From contig OW203722.1 of NCBI GenBank assembly GCA_934045075.1, forward strand, positions 20,064,986 through 20,128,985: a stretch of 64,000 bases of DNA, in the 5' to 3' direction. This document shows, in pieces, positions 30,666-39,965 of the stretch; the first letter of the stretch is position 1; the number at the start of each line of letters is the position of its first letter. The notes beneath the pieces were generated by a model. It ran no database searches. It was not told the DNA's origin and worked only from the letters and a program-made list of their open reading frames with translations. The translations under genes and the position numbers were made by a program. This DNA is from Yponomeuta sedellus (Eukaryota; Arthropoda; Insecta; Lepidoptera; Yponomeutidae).

Positions 30666-31607
30666 TTATTTCACGACATCATTTTTACCGATCCAACTGT
30701 TTTCAGCGTCTTTTAATCCAAGCCATTTGACAAATAACATATTTCCTCTCTTTTTCAATACCTTTTCAATTAAATAAACACCGGGATTACGTGTTTTATT
30801 TAATTCCTGCTCGTAGAAACTACCTTTTATTAATTGATTATGCTGGTCTTTAATACGATATGTAATGGGAGTAGTTTTGTTAACTTTGCTAATGGTAAAT
30901 AACTCGGTCGACCAATTGGGAGTATACCCTTTGTAAAAACACCCTTTGTACTTGCTAATACGAACGCAATCCCCTACTTTACACTTTGGTTTCACTGAGG
31001 ATGACTCTGCGTGAGATACAATATTTTCTAAAACTTTGGGTTCATTGACTTTGTTTACCTCCACTGGTCGATACTTTGTTGTACGGTGTTTCGTACTATT
31101 ATATGAAATCACAATATCAACTAATGGTTTTCCAATCCATTTGTAATTGCCAACTAAACTAAAATATTTATATAGCTTATTCTTCAATGTCCTTATAACT
31201 CTTTCAACAATAGATGCTTTCTTTGTAGAAAAAGTTGAATAATGGTTAATGTGGTATGATTGCATAAGCCTTTGAAAAGATTTGTTATAAAATTCTGTTC
31301 CTAAATCGGTCTGTACGTTAGTTGGAACACGATTACTTTTTAAAATTTTTTCAAATGCATTACACACTTCATTCATTGATTTAGTTTTTAATGGAACAGT
31401 CCAAACATATTTTGAAAAACAATCTATAATGACTAAAATAAAATTAAATCCTCTATTGTGTTTTCGAATATGTTGGATATCAATTAAATCCGCTTGCCAT
31501 AAATCATCGATTCCTTTAAGAATAACTTGCCGTCGATTGAAATTTCTTCTAGCAGCTCTATGAATCTCGTTCACCACTTTTTCTTTACTCATAATTTCTA
31601 CTGGCAA
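30666..31607 (-). CDS. int: retroviral-type integrase with chromodomain
   Basis: 313 codons. The DDE core is visible: LWQADLIDIQHIRKH (first Asp), NVQTDLGTEFYN (second Asp) and KKASIVERVIRTLKNKL (Glu). An SH3-like part (KCKVGDCVRISKYKGCFYKG) follows, and the last ~40 residues are chromodomain-like (YLIEKVLKKRGNMLFVKWLG, ENSWI). The N-terminal zinc finger is not seen. It would catalyse insertion with 6-bp staggered cuts, consistent with the ACCAGC duplications. Its start overlaps the preceding gene by 23 bases. Confidence 0.95.
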   Translation of the reverse strand: MPVEIMSKEKVVNEIHRAARRNFNRRQVILKGIDDLWQADLIDIQHIRKHNRGFNFILVIIDCFSKYVWTVPLKTKSMNEVCNAFEKILKSNRVPTNVQTDLGTEFYNKSFQRLMQSYHINHYSTFSTKKASIVERVIRTLKNKLYKYFSLVGNYKWIGKPLVDIVISYNSTKHRTTKYRPVEVNKVNEPKVLENIVSHAESSSVKPKCKVGDCVRISKYKGCFYKGYTPNWSTELFTISKVNKTTPITYRIKDQHNQLIKGSFYEQELNKTRNPGVYLIEKVLKKRGNMLFVKWLGLKDAENSWIGKNDVVK

Positions 31608-31974
31608 TGTCTCTGATTGCTACCAACTGATCTTTGATAATAGAACTAACTTCTACCCTTGTACACTTTTCATCTAACTGTTTCTGAATCAGTTGTATCT
31701 GACTCTTTATACTTTTTAGCTCGACAAGAATATCATGCTCTTTGCAAAATAACTTTAAGTTTTGATCAACATACTCTTTGTTGACAGCCTCATCTGGTAG
31801 TACAGGAAGTCTCAATCCTACCAGTTTTTCTGATTTCAAGTCATATTCTCCGTTAAGGTTTTGAGTAAGATTTTTATTATTGGTGCTATAAAATATTTCT
31901 GATGGACGAAGTCTTTTATGCACATGGTGGCCAAATTTATCAATATTCATCATTTTTTTAAGAAGGTTGAACAA
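31585..31974 (-). CDS. fibre-like coiled-coil protein
   Basis: 129 codons. An N-terminal MNIDKFGHHVHKR motif, then a repeat-like GEYDLKSEKLVGLRLPVLPD and EAVNKEYVDQNLK, similar to the shaft/neck repeat of phage tail-fibre proteins (..A.NKEYVD). A heptad-like stretch (VELKSIKSQIQLIQKQLDEK) ends the protein. A trimeric spike or collar anchored to the capsid is plausible. It is short for a receptor-binding fibre, so it could be only the anchor and shaft. Overlaps the integrase start by 23 bases. Confidence 0.6.
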   Translation of the reverse strand: MFNLLKKMMNIDKFGHHVHKRLRPSEIFYSTNNKNLTQNLNGEYDLKSEKLVGLRLPVLPDEAVNKEYVDQNLKLFCKEHDILVELKSIKSQIQLIQKQLDEKCTRVEVSSIIKDQLVAIRDIASRNYE

Positions 31975-32010
31975 GAACTGATGGAAAATACATTTGAGTT
32001 TGTAATTATA

Positions 32011-32979
32011 TTACTTTATTAGACCACATTCACGCAGTTCTTCAATGATAGAAATAATTTCGTTATTAAGCCCTGTATTACCAGCTTCGCGAGACGCAAT
32101 AAGTAATTTTAAACGTTCCACCAATTCATTTGGATCATCCCAGTACACATAATCCACATTTTTATTCATTTTTTTCAAGACTGGTAACCCTTCTCCTTGC
32201 GGCAGACTTTCAATACTGCTAGAAGTATTTTTGGTTAGTTTAAAGAGAGGTTTTATTATTTGCAAATACTTCATACCTCTATTACTTTTTATTGGCTGTT
32301 TAGGACTGAAATCACGACGGTGAGCATTTGTTTCTAACAGTAATTGTTTATAGTTTTTTAAATCATCAGGCTTAACTAAACTTAAATTTGGTTTTGGTTT
32401 CAACAATAATTCAGCTAATCCAGGTGTATTTAAATAACTTTTCCCGCCAACTGAAATCTTATTTTCTGTAACTGACACTCGCAGTGATCCCAACATAGTT
32501 TTTCCTCGCTCCAGCCTTACTCCATAAGGTACATTACTAAATATTTCCGATGACAATGACCAAGAAGAAGAATCTTGGCGAGGACTCTGAACAGATTCAA
32601 GAGTTTTAAACGATGTGTCACTTGAATCACCCATGTTTAAATCGCCTTCATCAGTTTCACTAAATGCTTTCTGTTCAGGTTTTTGGGAGTCACGATCACT
32701 ATTTTGCATAAAGTTGTAGCTGGTAGATGCACCATCATCGATTTCATTAAGGTCTTTGTTAGTATCAATGTTTGTTTTAGTGTCCCAGTGTCTATCATCC
32801 CAATACTCTTTATTAATCTTTTCATTTTTTGCGGCGATGCTTTTTAGTGGACCTGTTAATGGTTTGAAAACCTTTTCCAATACTAGATCATTATCGTGGT
32901 CAATATCTTTCAATTGTTTAAACTTTCTTTTTACAGCTTCAGCAGATTCTACAATCTGTGTTTTTAGTATCTTTTCCAT
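32011..32979 (-). CDS. conserved Polinton protein (DUF8207-like), role unknown
   Basis: Start taken at ATG 32,979 (MEKILKTQIVESAEAV). The frame is open to 33,096, but those codons overlap the ATPase gene. The N-terminal third is charged, the middle acidic and Ser/Asp-rich, and the C-terminal half carries the conserved blocks YGVRLERGKTMLGS, NTPGLAELLLKPKP, NAHRRDFSPKQPIKSNRG and VYWDDPNELVERLKLLIASR, ending IIEELRECGLIK. I recognise these blocks from a large family in insect mobile elements. A virion or assembly role is inferred from the position between ATPase and fibre-like gene. No catalytic motif seen. Confidence 0.75.
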   Translation of the reverse strand: MEKILKTQIVESAEAVKRKFKQLKDIDHDNDLVLEKVFKPLTGPLKSIAAKNEKINKEYWDDRHWDTKTNIDTNKDLNEIDDGASTSYNFMQNSDRDSQKPEQKAFSETDEGDLNMGDSSDTSFKTLESVQSPRQDSSSWSLSSEIFSNVPYGVRLERGKTMLGSLRVSVTENKISVGGKSYLNTPGLAELLLKPKPNLSLVKPDDLKNYKQLLLETNAHRRDFSPKQPIKSNRGMKYLQIIKPLFKLTKNTSSSIESLPQGEGLPVLKKMNKNVDYVYWDDPNELVERLKLLIASREAGNTGLNNEIISIIEELRECGLIK

Positions 32980-33070
32980 AGCGAGATAAAATATGTACTT
33001 TCTCTCGCAACGCAAACCGATTAGTAACGACACTTCGATCCGTAACTCATTATAAATAGCACAAATATGC

Positions 33071-33757
33071 TTAGTCAAAGACAACGAATTTGTCAAAGTT
33101 CATTCTGTAACATCCTTTACCTTTTTCACAATCTTTATTAATTACCAAATAATTATAAGGCACACTCCATATTTTTTTGCACATCTCTCGAAACTGTGTC
33201 CAGCTCATATCTGCGTTAACATGTTCGTTATAAATATGTCGTAGATTGATGTCATCCTGTTTAAAAATTATAATCAAATTAGCATTATCCCTGATCAATT
33301 GCTTTGGTATCTTACTGTATGTTTGATTCAAATAGAAAGAATCAATCTTTTTATGTCTACCCATCGCAAAATAATCACGTATGTTATTTTGTTTTTCACA
33401 AGCAACGTCATCAAATATCATTACGGAGTAAGGTTTGGCATTTTGATGACTTATCACTTCTTCGTTGTCACGAAATTTACTGAAATTTATCTCAGGAACC
33501 ATGCTTAACACTTTATCTAAAAAAACGTATTTTGGCTGGAAGAGCGTTTTAGAATAAAGGTAAACGTTTCGGTAGCGCAATCCATTTTTGTGCAATAGAA
33601 GACCTATCATTACGTTTGTTTTACCGCAGTTCGAAGGACCACAAATTATGCATCGAATTGTATTTGGTAAAAGATTTCCATGTAGTTTTATTTTGTTGTT
33701 AGATTCGCTACAAATGTTTTCCAAACGTAATGTTTGCGCTTGTTGTATAAATTTCAT
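33071..33757 (-). CDS. FtsK/HerA-type DNA-packaging ATPase
   Basis: 228 codons. Walker A CIICGPSNCGKTNVMIG (~residues 36-52), Walker B YSVMIFDDVAC (~110-120), and a downstream LNQTYSKIPKQLIRDNANLI sensor-like segment. This is the A32-like packaging motor of Polintons and large DNA viruses, which loads the genome into the capsid. It is the promoter-proximal gene of the minus-strand series, starting 142 bp from the right inverted repeat. Intact. Confidence 0.93.
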   Translation of the reverse strand: MKFIQQAQTLRLENICSESNNKIKLHGNLLPNTIRCIICGPSNCGKTNVMIGLLLHKNGLRYRNVYLYSKTLFQPKYVFLDKVLSMVPEINFSKFRDNEEVISHQNAKPYSVMIFDDVACEKQNNIRDYFAMGRHKKIDSFYLNQTYSKIPKQLIRDNANLIIIFKQDDINLRHIYNEHVNADMSWTQFREMCKKIWSVPYNYLVINKDCEKGKGCYRMNFDKFVVFD

Positions 33758-33899
33758 TCTTGAGTAAATAAAATAAAAACGATACTAACACCTAGAACTG
33801 CAGGCGTGCAATGAAGTGATTGTTGTATTTGACGCTTATATAAATAATTCCTATGAATGAACTGAAGTAAAAAAGAGTTTCCGTTTTAGTAAGTTAATC

Positions 33900-34034
33900 A
33901 AGTAATGAAATGGTTAGATTGCATATTTCCCACAATAGTATTGGGAACTCTAGGACACTTTGAAGGAGTGACGGCGAACGCAGTGAGCCCCTCACGACGG
34001 AAAAGTGTCCTAGAGTTCCCAATACTATACTACT
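33900..34034 (-). repeat. Polinton right terminal inverted repeat
   Basis: Reverse complement of 17,568-17,702 over 135 bp without a difference that I can see, including the internal foldback. Followed by ACCAGC at 34,035-34,040, the right target duplication. Confidence 0.95.
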
Positions 34035-34175
34035 ACCAGCGATAGATGGTTTGAACGTCCTTCATTCATAAAAGCAATTCGAAGTCGATCAAATTACTTA
34101 TCAGGTTTTAAGCCCCATTTGGAATCTTAAAAAATCATACCACGAACATGTTCTCGATGCAGATACATTTTTTAA
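34035..34175 (-). pseudogene. mariner transposase, N-terminal part (split by Polinton)
   Basis: The minus strand encodes LHREHVRGMIF, then WGLKPDK, then DRLRIAF, and finally TIYRW in a shifted frame. This is the mariner N-terminus that should precede WYSEFKRGR at 17,563. Two in-frame stops are present. Beyond 34,180 no clear terminal repeat was found. Confidence 0.75.
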
Positions 34176-34249
34176 TGAGACAAGAAAATTTTAATTGGCT
34201 CTCAAAAAAAATGCGGAGGGAAATTTGAAAATCAAACAGTAGTATTTTT

Positions 34250-34325
34250 AAAAACCTATTTAGAGGCTAAAAATTTCACCCATGGCGGGATTTAATTTTT
34301 AGCCTCTTAATAGGTTTTTAAATTT
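34250..34325. repeat. remnant of the tRNA-like inverted-repeat element
   Basis: AAAACCTATTTAGAGGCTAA, then TTTCACCCATGGCGGGA, followed directly by AATTTTTAGCCTCTTAATAG. The two ends are fused with the tRNA-like centre deleted, leaving a simple hairpin. Confidence 0.7.
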
Positions 34326-34376
34326 GTCCTTAGCACGGGTTAGTGCATTAATAGTACATTACACAACTAGGGTGGT

Positions 34377-34845
34377 AATACAAAGAAAGGCCGAGATCGC
34401 AGAAGTTTGCGGCCCGAGCTGCAAGCGAGGGACGTAAATATGCGATCGAGAGCTTTCTTTATTACTTCCCGTGTTGTGTACATGTTTTTATGTCTACACT
34501 TGGCCAGAAAGCGGCTTTTTCCGTACGCGCAGCGTGCGGAAAAAGCCACTTTATTGCCAGGTGTGGCATAAAAATAAAAATAGTATAGTAGTATTTTTAC
34601 TTTTAAATAATCGACGTTTTCAAAACAATTACAAGTGGCCAGTGTCTTATAAATAAAATCATTTTTTCGCAAAACTTTCTGAGTGGCCTGGTACATAGGC
34701 CACGCCTGTATCTCAGAGGGGTAGGCAGGGACCAGGGCCTGCCTCTTGCTACGATCCTGACAGATTACCTTCGCTTCATCAACGTTCATAAGTCGTTGCA
34801 TGTACGCACGCAGGTTCCGAGTACTTTTTATCGTCCCCTTTGCTA
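34377..34845. repeat. repeats, including an inverted copy of the 49.7-kb repeat and a strong hairpin
   Basis: 34,378-34,430 (AATACAAAGAAAGGCCGAGA) is the inverse of 49,745-49,800. 34,490-34,575 forms a long hairpin (GGCTTTTTCCG / CGGAAAAAGCC within CACTTGGCC..GCCAGGTGTGGC). 34,692-34,800 (CACGCCTGTATCTCAGAGGG through AACGTTCATAAGTCGTTGCA) recurs at 54,725-54,830. No gene. Confidence 0.6.
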
Positions 34846-34923
34846 ATACATCTAATACATTTTATACTTGCTTAGTATATTCTTCGGTGATATGGACAGT
34901 GGAATGTTTGGTGACGGACTTAC

Positions 34924-35076
34924 GGGAATATGGATGGTATTCCACCTGGAGCGTATACGCTCCAGGTGCTTTGCCGGGCTTTGCCACATGATGTTACCCC
35001 TGCTGCGGTTTCCGATCTCCCAAACCAATGCAGAAGCTAGTGCAGAGCATAACAGCAGAAGCCATAGGAATCTCAT
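34924..35076 (-). CDS. first coding exon of a small secreted protein
   Basis: 51 codons from ATG 35,076 to a GTAAGTCC donor at 34,923. A clear signal peptide (MRFLWLLLLCSALASA) and then VWEIGNRSRGNIMW, ending RWNTIHIP at phase 0. The copy at 55,578-55,718 has the same boundaries. The upstream 160 bp (35,077-35,240) is also shared, with a GATAAAAC TATA-like box about 60 bases before the ATG. No second exon is found within the 3' flank, which is repeat sequence, so this copy is probably orphaned. Family uncertain (short secreted insect protein). Confidence 0.55.
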
Positions 35077-35960
35077 TTTGTTTGCCGTGAAATTATTTGT
35101 ACGATGTTGCGGGCATACAGCGCAGCATACGGTGTTTTATCGAGACATTTTATGCCAAGTGCAATGTGAATTTTATTGCGGGTTCCGGTTACAGGTTTTT
35201 ACTAGCTACACAACGTTTTTAACTAGCAATAAGGTTTGAATATTTTTCTCTGAGTGCGGCGAGTAGTCGAGACCTCGACACTTTCAAGGTGAACTCGGTG
35301 ATACCTGGTAGCCGGTGCTCAGGTACAAAACTCGTTTAACGGCTGACATAAATAGTAGGTAGTTTTCGACGCTTCAATGTATTTTTTACAGAAAGAATTT
35401 TCACTCCATTATGTGTTATCGAACAGACCGGTGGCATCAATATTTTTCCGTACTTTGGTTTTATTTAGAGTGTATAAATTCATCATTGAAATTGAAATTG
35501 AAAAATGTTTATTTATCACACACAGATTAGAGAACACATGAATACTATGGAAAAATAGTGACAATAATTGTGATAAAAAGGATAGGGCTCAGCTAGGTGC
35601 TGTGAGTGAAATTATAATGTAAAAAAATCGGGCGATTGGCTTGAATCCTGCAAATGGTACATGATTTCGTTTTAGATATGGATTTTAGGTGTAAGGACGT
35701 TATTCCTCTGGCCATTGATACATTGGTGAATTAAAGTTATGTTGATGACGGAACATTCTAAGCAAATTAGCGCGTATTGTAGCAATCTAAGAAAAAATAA
35801 TTTTTTGTTAAGTTAGTGTTTTCACACTGTACAAATGGGTAATCCTTTAAAAAAAATCTACCCCTAGGTTAGATTTCAATGATAATTTTGTGTCGGCCTC
35901 GCCTAATTAATAAGGTTTGTTTCATTGTTTGATTAATCCAAGGTTTATAATGTTTACAAT
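35077..35960 (-). promoter_or_regulatory. upstream region shared with the 55.7-58.7 kb copy
   Basis: Collinear with 55,719-55,950, 56,483-56,895 and 58,610-58,735. The two large gaps in the second copy are insertions (foldback pair; mariner and host repeat). Shared landmarks: CTGAGTGCGGCG.GTAGTCGAG, GTTATCGAACAGACCGGTGG, ATGATAATTTT.TGTCGGCCT. Near 35,480 a TTGAAATTGAAATTG repeat is extra in this copy. Confidence 0.55.
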
Positions 35961-36099
35961 AATGTGTTCACAAAAGTTTATTTAACTGTTTAGAAAAAGT
36001 CATCACACATTCACAAAATTTGCAGAAAGCTTCGTCATAAAAAGTGGCACAATGAACAGTATAAAACTAAACTAAATTAATCAAAAATATCGCCCCGGG

Positions 36100-38190
36100 A
36101 CACACCCGACCCAAAAGTTCCCATGACGCTAGCAGCATTACCTCGTTGCTCCGCCAGGGAGATCCTTTGCATCAGGTATGCCCCGGAACGAACGTCATAC
36201 CCCTGACTCCTCAGGCGCCGACCGATCTCCCCAATAAAAAGTTTTCCCTCATCTCCCCATACCCTTTTTGATTGTTGATTGTTTCCACGGCCAGTGGGAC
36301 GAACAGATAATACCGCATAAGCTGGCTATACTTTCGAGTTTTTAGTTTTGCTGCCGCTAAAGCAGCAGCACCCGCAGACGCAGCAGTTAAACCCAAATGG
36401 GAAGGCGCAAAGGTGCAAACGCACGTAGCATCCCACAGGAGGCTCCTGCCCTTCTCCCATGGCACCAAGGTGAGATCGTCCGGACGCTTACCGTCACTGC
36501 GGCACAACCCCGGTGGCTCAAGAACCGTAGGGACGTCAGCCAAAACCAGCGCTCTTCGGACAATATCATTTATCGCGTGGTGCCGCGAGAGTCTACCCGC
36601 ACTCCGCACGCAATGGAGCCCGTGATGACCCTGGCGATCCACTTCCACCTCACAAACACAGAAGTGCGGCTCACAAACGGAACACCCAAGGCGAAGTGCC
36701 ACCGCCACGCGCAAATAGGAGTCACCTAACAACGTGCCCAACTGCGGCGATGGCAACGCGTGCAACCATAGACCAGACTCTGGCCGGGAAACCGCCCGCA
36801 AGCGTGCTTGTTCTACACCAGTACTACGCTCCAGCAGCATCTCCAGAGTTACCCTGCACAGCTCTTCATCCCAAGCACGCTGGCGTACAGGCTGCTCCGG
36901 CACCGCGCCTCCAGGATACGCAGCTTGCCATAGCAGTAAAGCCTCTGCCGCATGAGGAATACTAAACCCATCACCATGTACTTGCAAAATGCGAGTGACA
37001 AGCTGTAACACCCCATGCGACGAAGCCAAAAATGCCGGCAACTGCGGGTCCTCCAAACGCCGAACACCGAGCCCACCGTGCCGGAAGCGCCGCCTAGGTC
37101 CATTGGTCATCGGACAAGCTGACATTTAGGACTCCTTCTATAAGATCCTTGAGCACCTCGTCGTAACGCCGCGACTCCTGCTTAAAGTGCCAAACAGGGG
37201 CCGTCCGCAGTGTGTATGTCAGCCTCGGCATTGACAAGCAGCTGCGCAAAATGGACAGAGCTACATGCGACGAAAGCTGATTGAGATGCGGCTTGGTTCC
37301 CGCCAACGCTCTCATCTTCGACAAAATCACCAACGGCACACCTTCAGGGAATACTGGTGCACCCAAAAGCATAAACGTGGTCTTGTCCAAGAGTTTTACT
37401 GCCGGCATCAACGCATCAAACCGCCCCCGTACTTCCGGAGCCAACTGACCCGCACATGCGAAAAGCTCACACTTTTGTGGATTCACACGTAGCCCCATAG
37501 AACGTAAGCTCCGAACAAGAGTCTCGATATCCCCCGCGACATCATCTACACTACCACCTATAGTGCCATCATCCTAATACCACAAGTTAAATGGCGATTT
37601 CAAAGACAACACCACATCCTGTATCGCTAGGCTAAAAATTAAAGGACCCAGAGGGTCGCCCTGCTGCGCTCCTACCTGGGACAATATAGGGGTATTGCCG
37701 TAAAATAAGTTGCTGGGCCTTGCGTAACATTGGTGAAGAAAGGGAAAAAGAGACGGAGCATGATCTTTAACTTTGCTTAAAATTGTGTACCGCTCAACCA
37801 TATTAAATGCATTCTCTAAATCAACCTTAAAAACTACGTCATCCGACCCATCCCTGGAGTAGGCAAAAGACCGAGTAGCGTGTATGGCCGCCTCGCACCC
37901 CAGAGGCACACCGAAACCTAACTGCCGCGGCTGCAAATAATCTGACGCTTCGTTCCTGACAGCACAGCAGCCAAGCTTGGCTACGAGACGGCGAAGCACA
38001 ATACCTACAGCAATGGGCCGGATGCGACCCTCTTTCTTCCTTAATGCACACAATGACGCTCCATACAAGAAAGGGCACACCTCACTATTTACCATTCCCT
38101 TTAGCATGAAGTTCGCCAAAGTGCACAGCGAACGCAAAAGACATGCCCCATTATCGCCAGCTGCCGTTGAAGTCAACTTCTTAAGATGCT
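36100..38190 (-). pseudogene. non-LTR retrotransposon RT with C-terminal nuclease-like region
   Basis: 5'-truncated. RT from about 38,176: KKEGRIRPIAVGIVLRRLVA, VFKVDLENAFNMVER (motif A), GAQQGDPLGPLIFSL (motif B), then WY-stop-DDG at 37,574-37,576 where the catalytic L is replaced by TAG, and GLRVNPQKCELF. A frameshift near 37,110 separates the thumb from the last 300 codons, which hold FCVCEVEVDRQGHHGLHC (zinc-knuckle-like), GKRPDDLTLVPW and GRSLLWDATCV (PD-(D/E)XK-like spacing). Such a tail is known in some arthropod non-LTR clades with restriction-like endonucleases. The clade is not assigned. Inactive. Confidence 0.75.
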
Positions 38191-38395
38191 CCGGACGATT
38201 ATGTGTTCACATAATGTATATTTTTTACCAATTCAGAAGTCGTAACTATTCGCGAGTTTATAGATTGACTAGGGGGCGAGCCCCCTGCGCGCTTACGCGC
38301 GCCAACCCCCAGCCGCTCCGAGCTCCGCTCTCCGCGGCGCTCGGCCTAGGGCCTCGCTAGACACTTATTGTAGTGAATTGTTGCATGGGAACATG

Positions 38396-38972
38396 TATGG
38401 TCTCGGCCTTCGGCCTCGGCCTGGACGGAGCTCGGCCTTCGGCCTCGCCGCGGCGGGGTTCCTCGTGCCCGCTCCGCGGAGCTCGGCCTCCGGCCTCGCA
38501 AGTTTGTCCCTCTTTGCTCTTGCGCTGGTACTTATAAACCGTAAATTGAACGGTCTCGGCCTTCGGCCTCGGCCTGGACGGAGCTCGGCCTTCGGCCTCG
38601 CCGCGGCGGGGTTCCTCGTGCCCGCTTCGCGGAGCTCGGCCTCCGGCCTCGCAAGTTTGTCCCATTTTGCTTTTGCGCTGGTACTTGTGCGCCGTAACCT
38701 GAATGGTCTCGGCCTTCGGCCTCGGCCTAAACGGGGCTCGGCCTTCAGCCTCGCCGCGGCGGAGTTCCTCGTGCCCGCTCCGCGGAGCTCGGCCTCCGGC
38801 CTCGCAAGTTTGTCCCTTTTTGCTTTTGCGCTGGTACTGGTGCGCTATAACCTGAATCGTCTCGGCCTTCGGCCTCGGCCTAAACGGAGCTCGGCCTTCG
38901 GCCTCGCCGCGGCAGAACTTTTTGTGCCCGCTTCGCGGAGCTCGGCCTCCGGCCTCGCAAGTTTGTCCCATT
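38396..38972. repeat. GC-rich minisatellite, four ~147-bp units (copy 1)
   Basis: Each unit starts GGTCTCGGCCTTCGGCCTCG, includes GCCGCGGCGG, CCGCGGAGCTCGGCCTCCGG and CAAGTTTGTCCC, and ends in a variable GCGCTGGTACTTRT..ACC linker. The short palindromes (GGCCTTCGGCC, CTCCGCGGAG) make both strands open: a 226-codon + frame and a 204-codon - frame with AGGRAPRSGHEE..RRGEAEGRAP repeats. I treat neither as a gene. Similar repeat proteins are often predicted in moth genomes. Confidence 0.8.
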
Positions 38973-39388
38973 TCTCTGTTGAAAAGTCAATTTTAGTACT
39001 AAATCTCCATACAAAAATTTGTCATTTTCAATCATCAATATCTCGTCCGCCATCTTGAAATTCCAAGATGTCGGCATTTTCGGCATCGGCCCTTTAGCAT
39101 GAAGTTCGCCAAAGTGCACAGCGAACGCAAAAGACATGCCCCATTATCGCCAGCTGCCGTTGAAGTCAACTTCTTAAGATGCTCCGGACGATTATGTGTT
39201 CACATAATGTATATTTTTTACCAATTCAGAAGTCGTAACTATTCGCGAGTTTATAGATTGACTAGGGGGCGAGCCCCCTGCGCGCTTACGCGCGCCAACC
39301 CCCAGCCGCTCCGAGCTCCGCTCTCCGCGGCGCTCGGCCTAGGGCCTCGCTAGACACTTATTGTAGTGAATTGTTGCATGGGAACATG

Positions 39389-39965
39389 TATGGTCTCGGC
39401 CTTCGGCCTCGGCCTGGACGGAGCTCGGCCTTCGGCCTCGCCGCGGCGGGGTTCCTCGTGCCCGCTCCGCGGAGCTCGGCCTCCGGCCTCGCAAGTTTGT
39501 CCCTCTTTGCTCTTGCGCTGGTACTTATAAACCGTAAATTGAACGGTCTCGGCCTTCGGCCTCGGCCTGGACGGAGCTCGGCCTTCGGCCTCGCCGCGGC
39601 GGGGTTCCTCGTGCCCGCTTCGCGGAGCTCGGCCTCCGGCCTCGCAAGTTTGTCCCATTTTGCTTTTGCGCTGGTACTTGTGCGCCGTAACCTGAATGGT
39701 CTCGGCCTTCGGCCTCGGCCTAAACGGGGCTCGGCCTTCAGCCTCGCCGCGGCGGAGTTCCTCGTGCCCGCTCCGCGGAGCTCGGCCTCCGGCCTCGCAA
39801 GTTTGTCCCTTTTTGCTTTTGCGCTGGTACTGGTGCGCTATAACCTGAATCGTCTCGGCCTTCGGCCTCGGCCTAAACGGAGCTCGGCCTTCGGCCTCGC
39901 CGCGGCAGAACTTTTTGTGCCCGCTTCGCGGAGCTCGGCCTCCGGCCTCGCAAGTTTGTCCCATT
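39389..39965. repeat. GC-rich minisatellite, four ~147-bp units (copy 2)
   Basis: Exact second copy inside the 993-bp duplication, with the same frames open on both strands. 40,066-40,580 beyond it is AT-rich, with a TA run near 40,470 and a repeat shared with 59,220-59,300. No gene. Confidence 0.8.

Larger units (their letters stand above)
17568..34034. mobile_element. Polinton/Maverick element, nearly complete (16,467 bp)
   Basis: It begins AGTAGTATAGTATTGGG and ends with the reverse complement, has 135-bp terminal inverted repeats, and is flanked by perfect ACCAGC 6-bp duplications (17,562-17,567 and 34,035-34,040). AG..CT ends, 6-bp duplication and 15-20 kb length are the defining features of Polintons. 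It carries protein-primed DNA polymerase B, retroviral-type integrase, packaging ATPase, adenain-like protease, double-jelly-roll major capsid and penton-like genes, that is replication, integration and virion modules. The clearest coding lesion is one frameshift in the penton gene. A SINE (18.36 kb) and a foldback element (20.74 kb) have inserted since. Confidence 0.97.
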
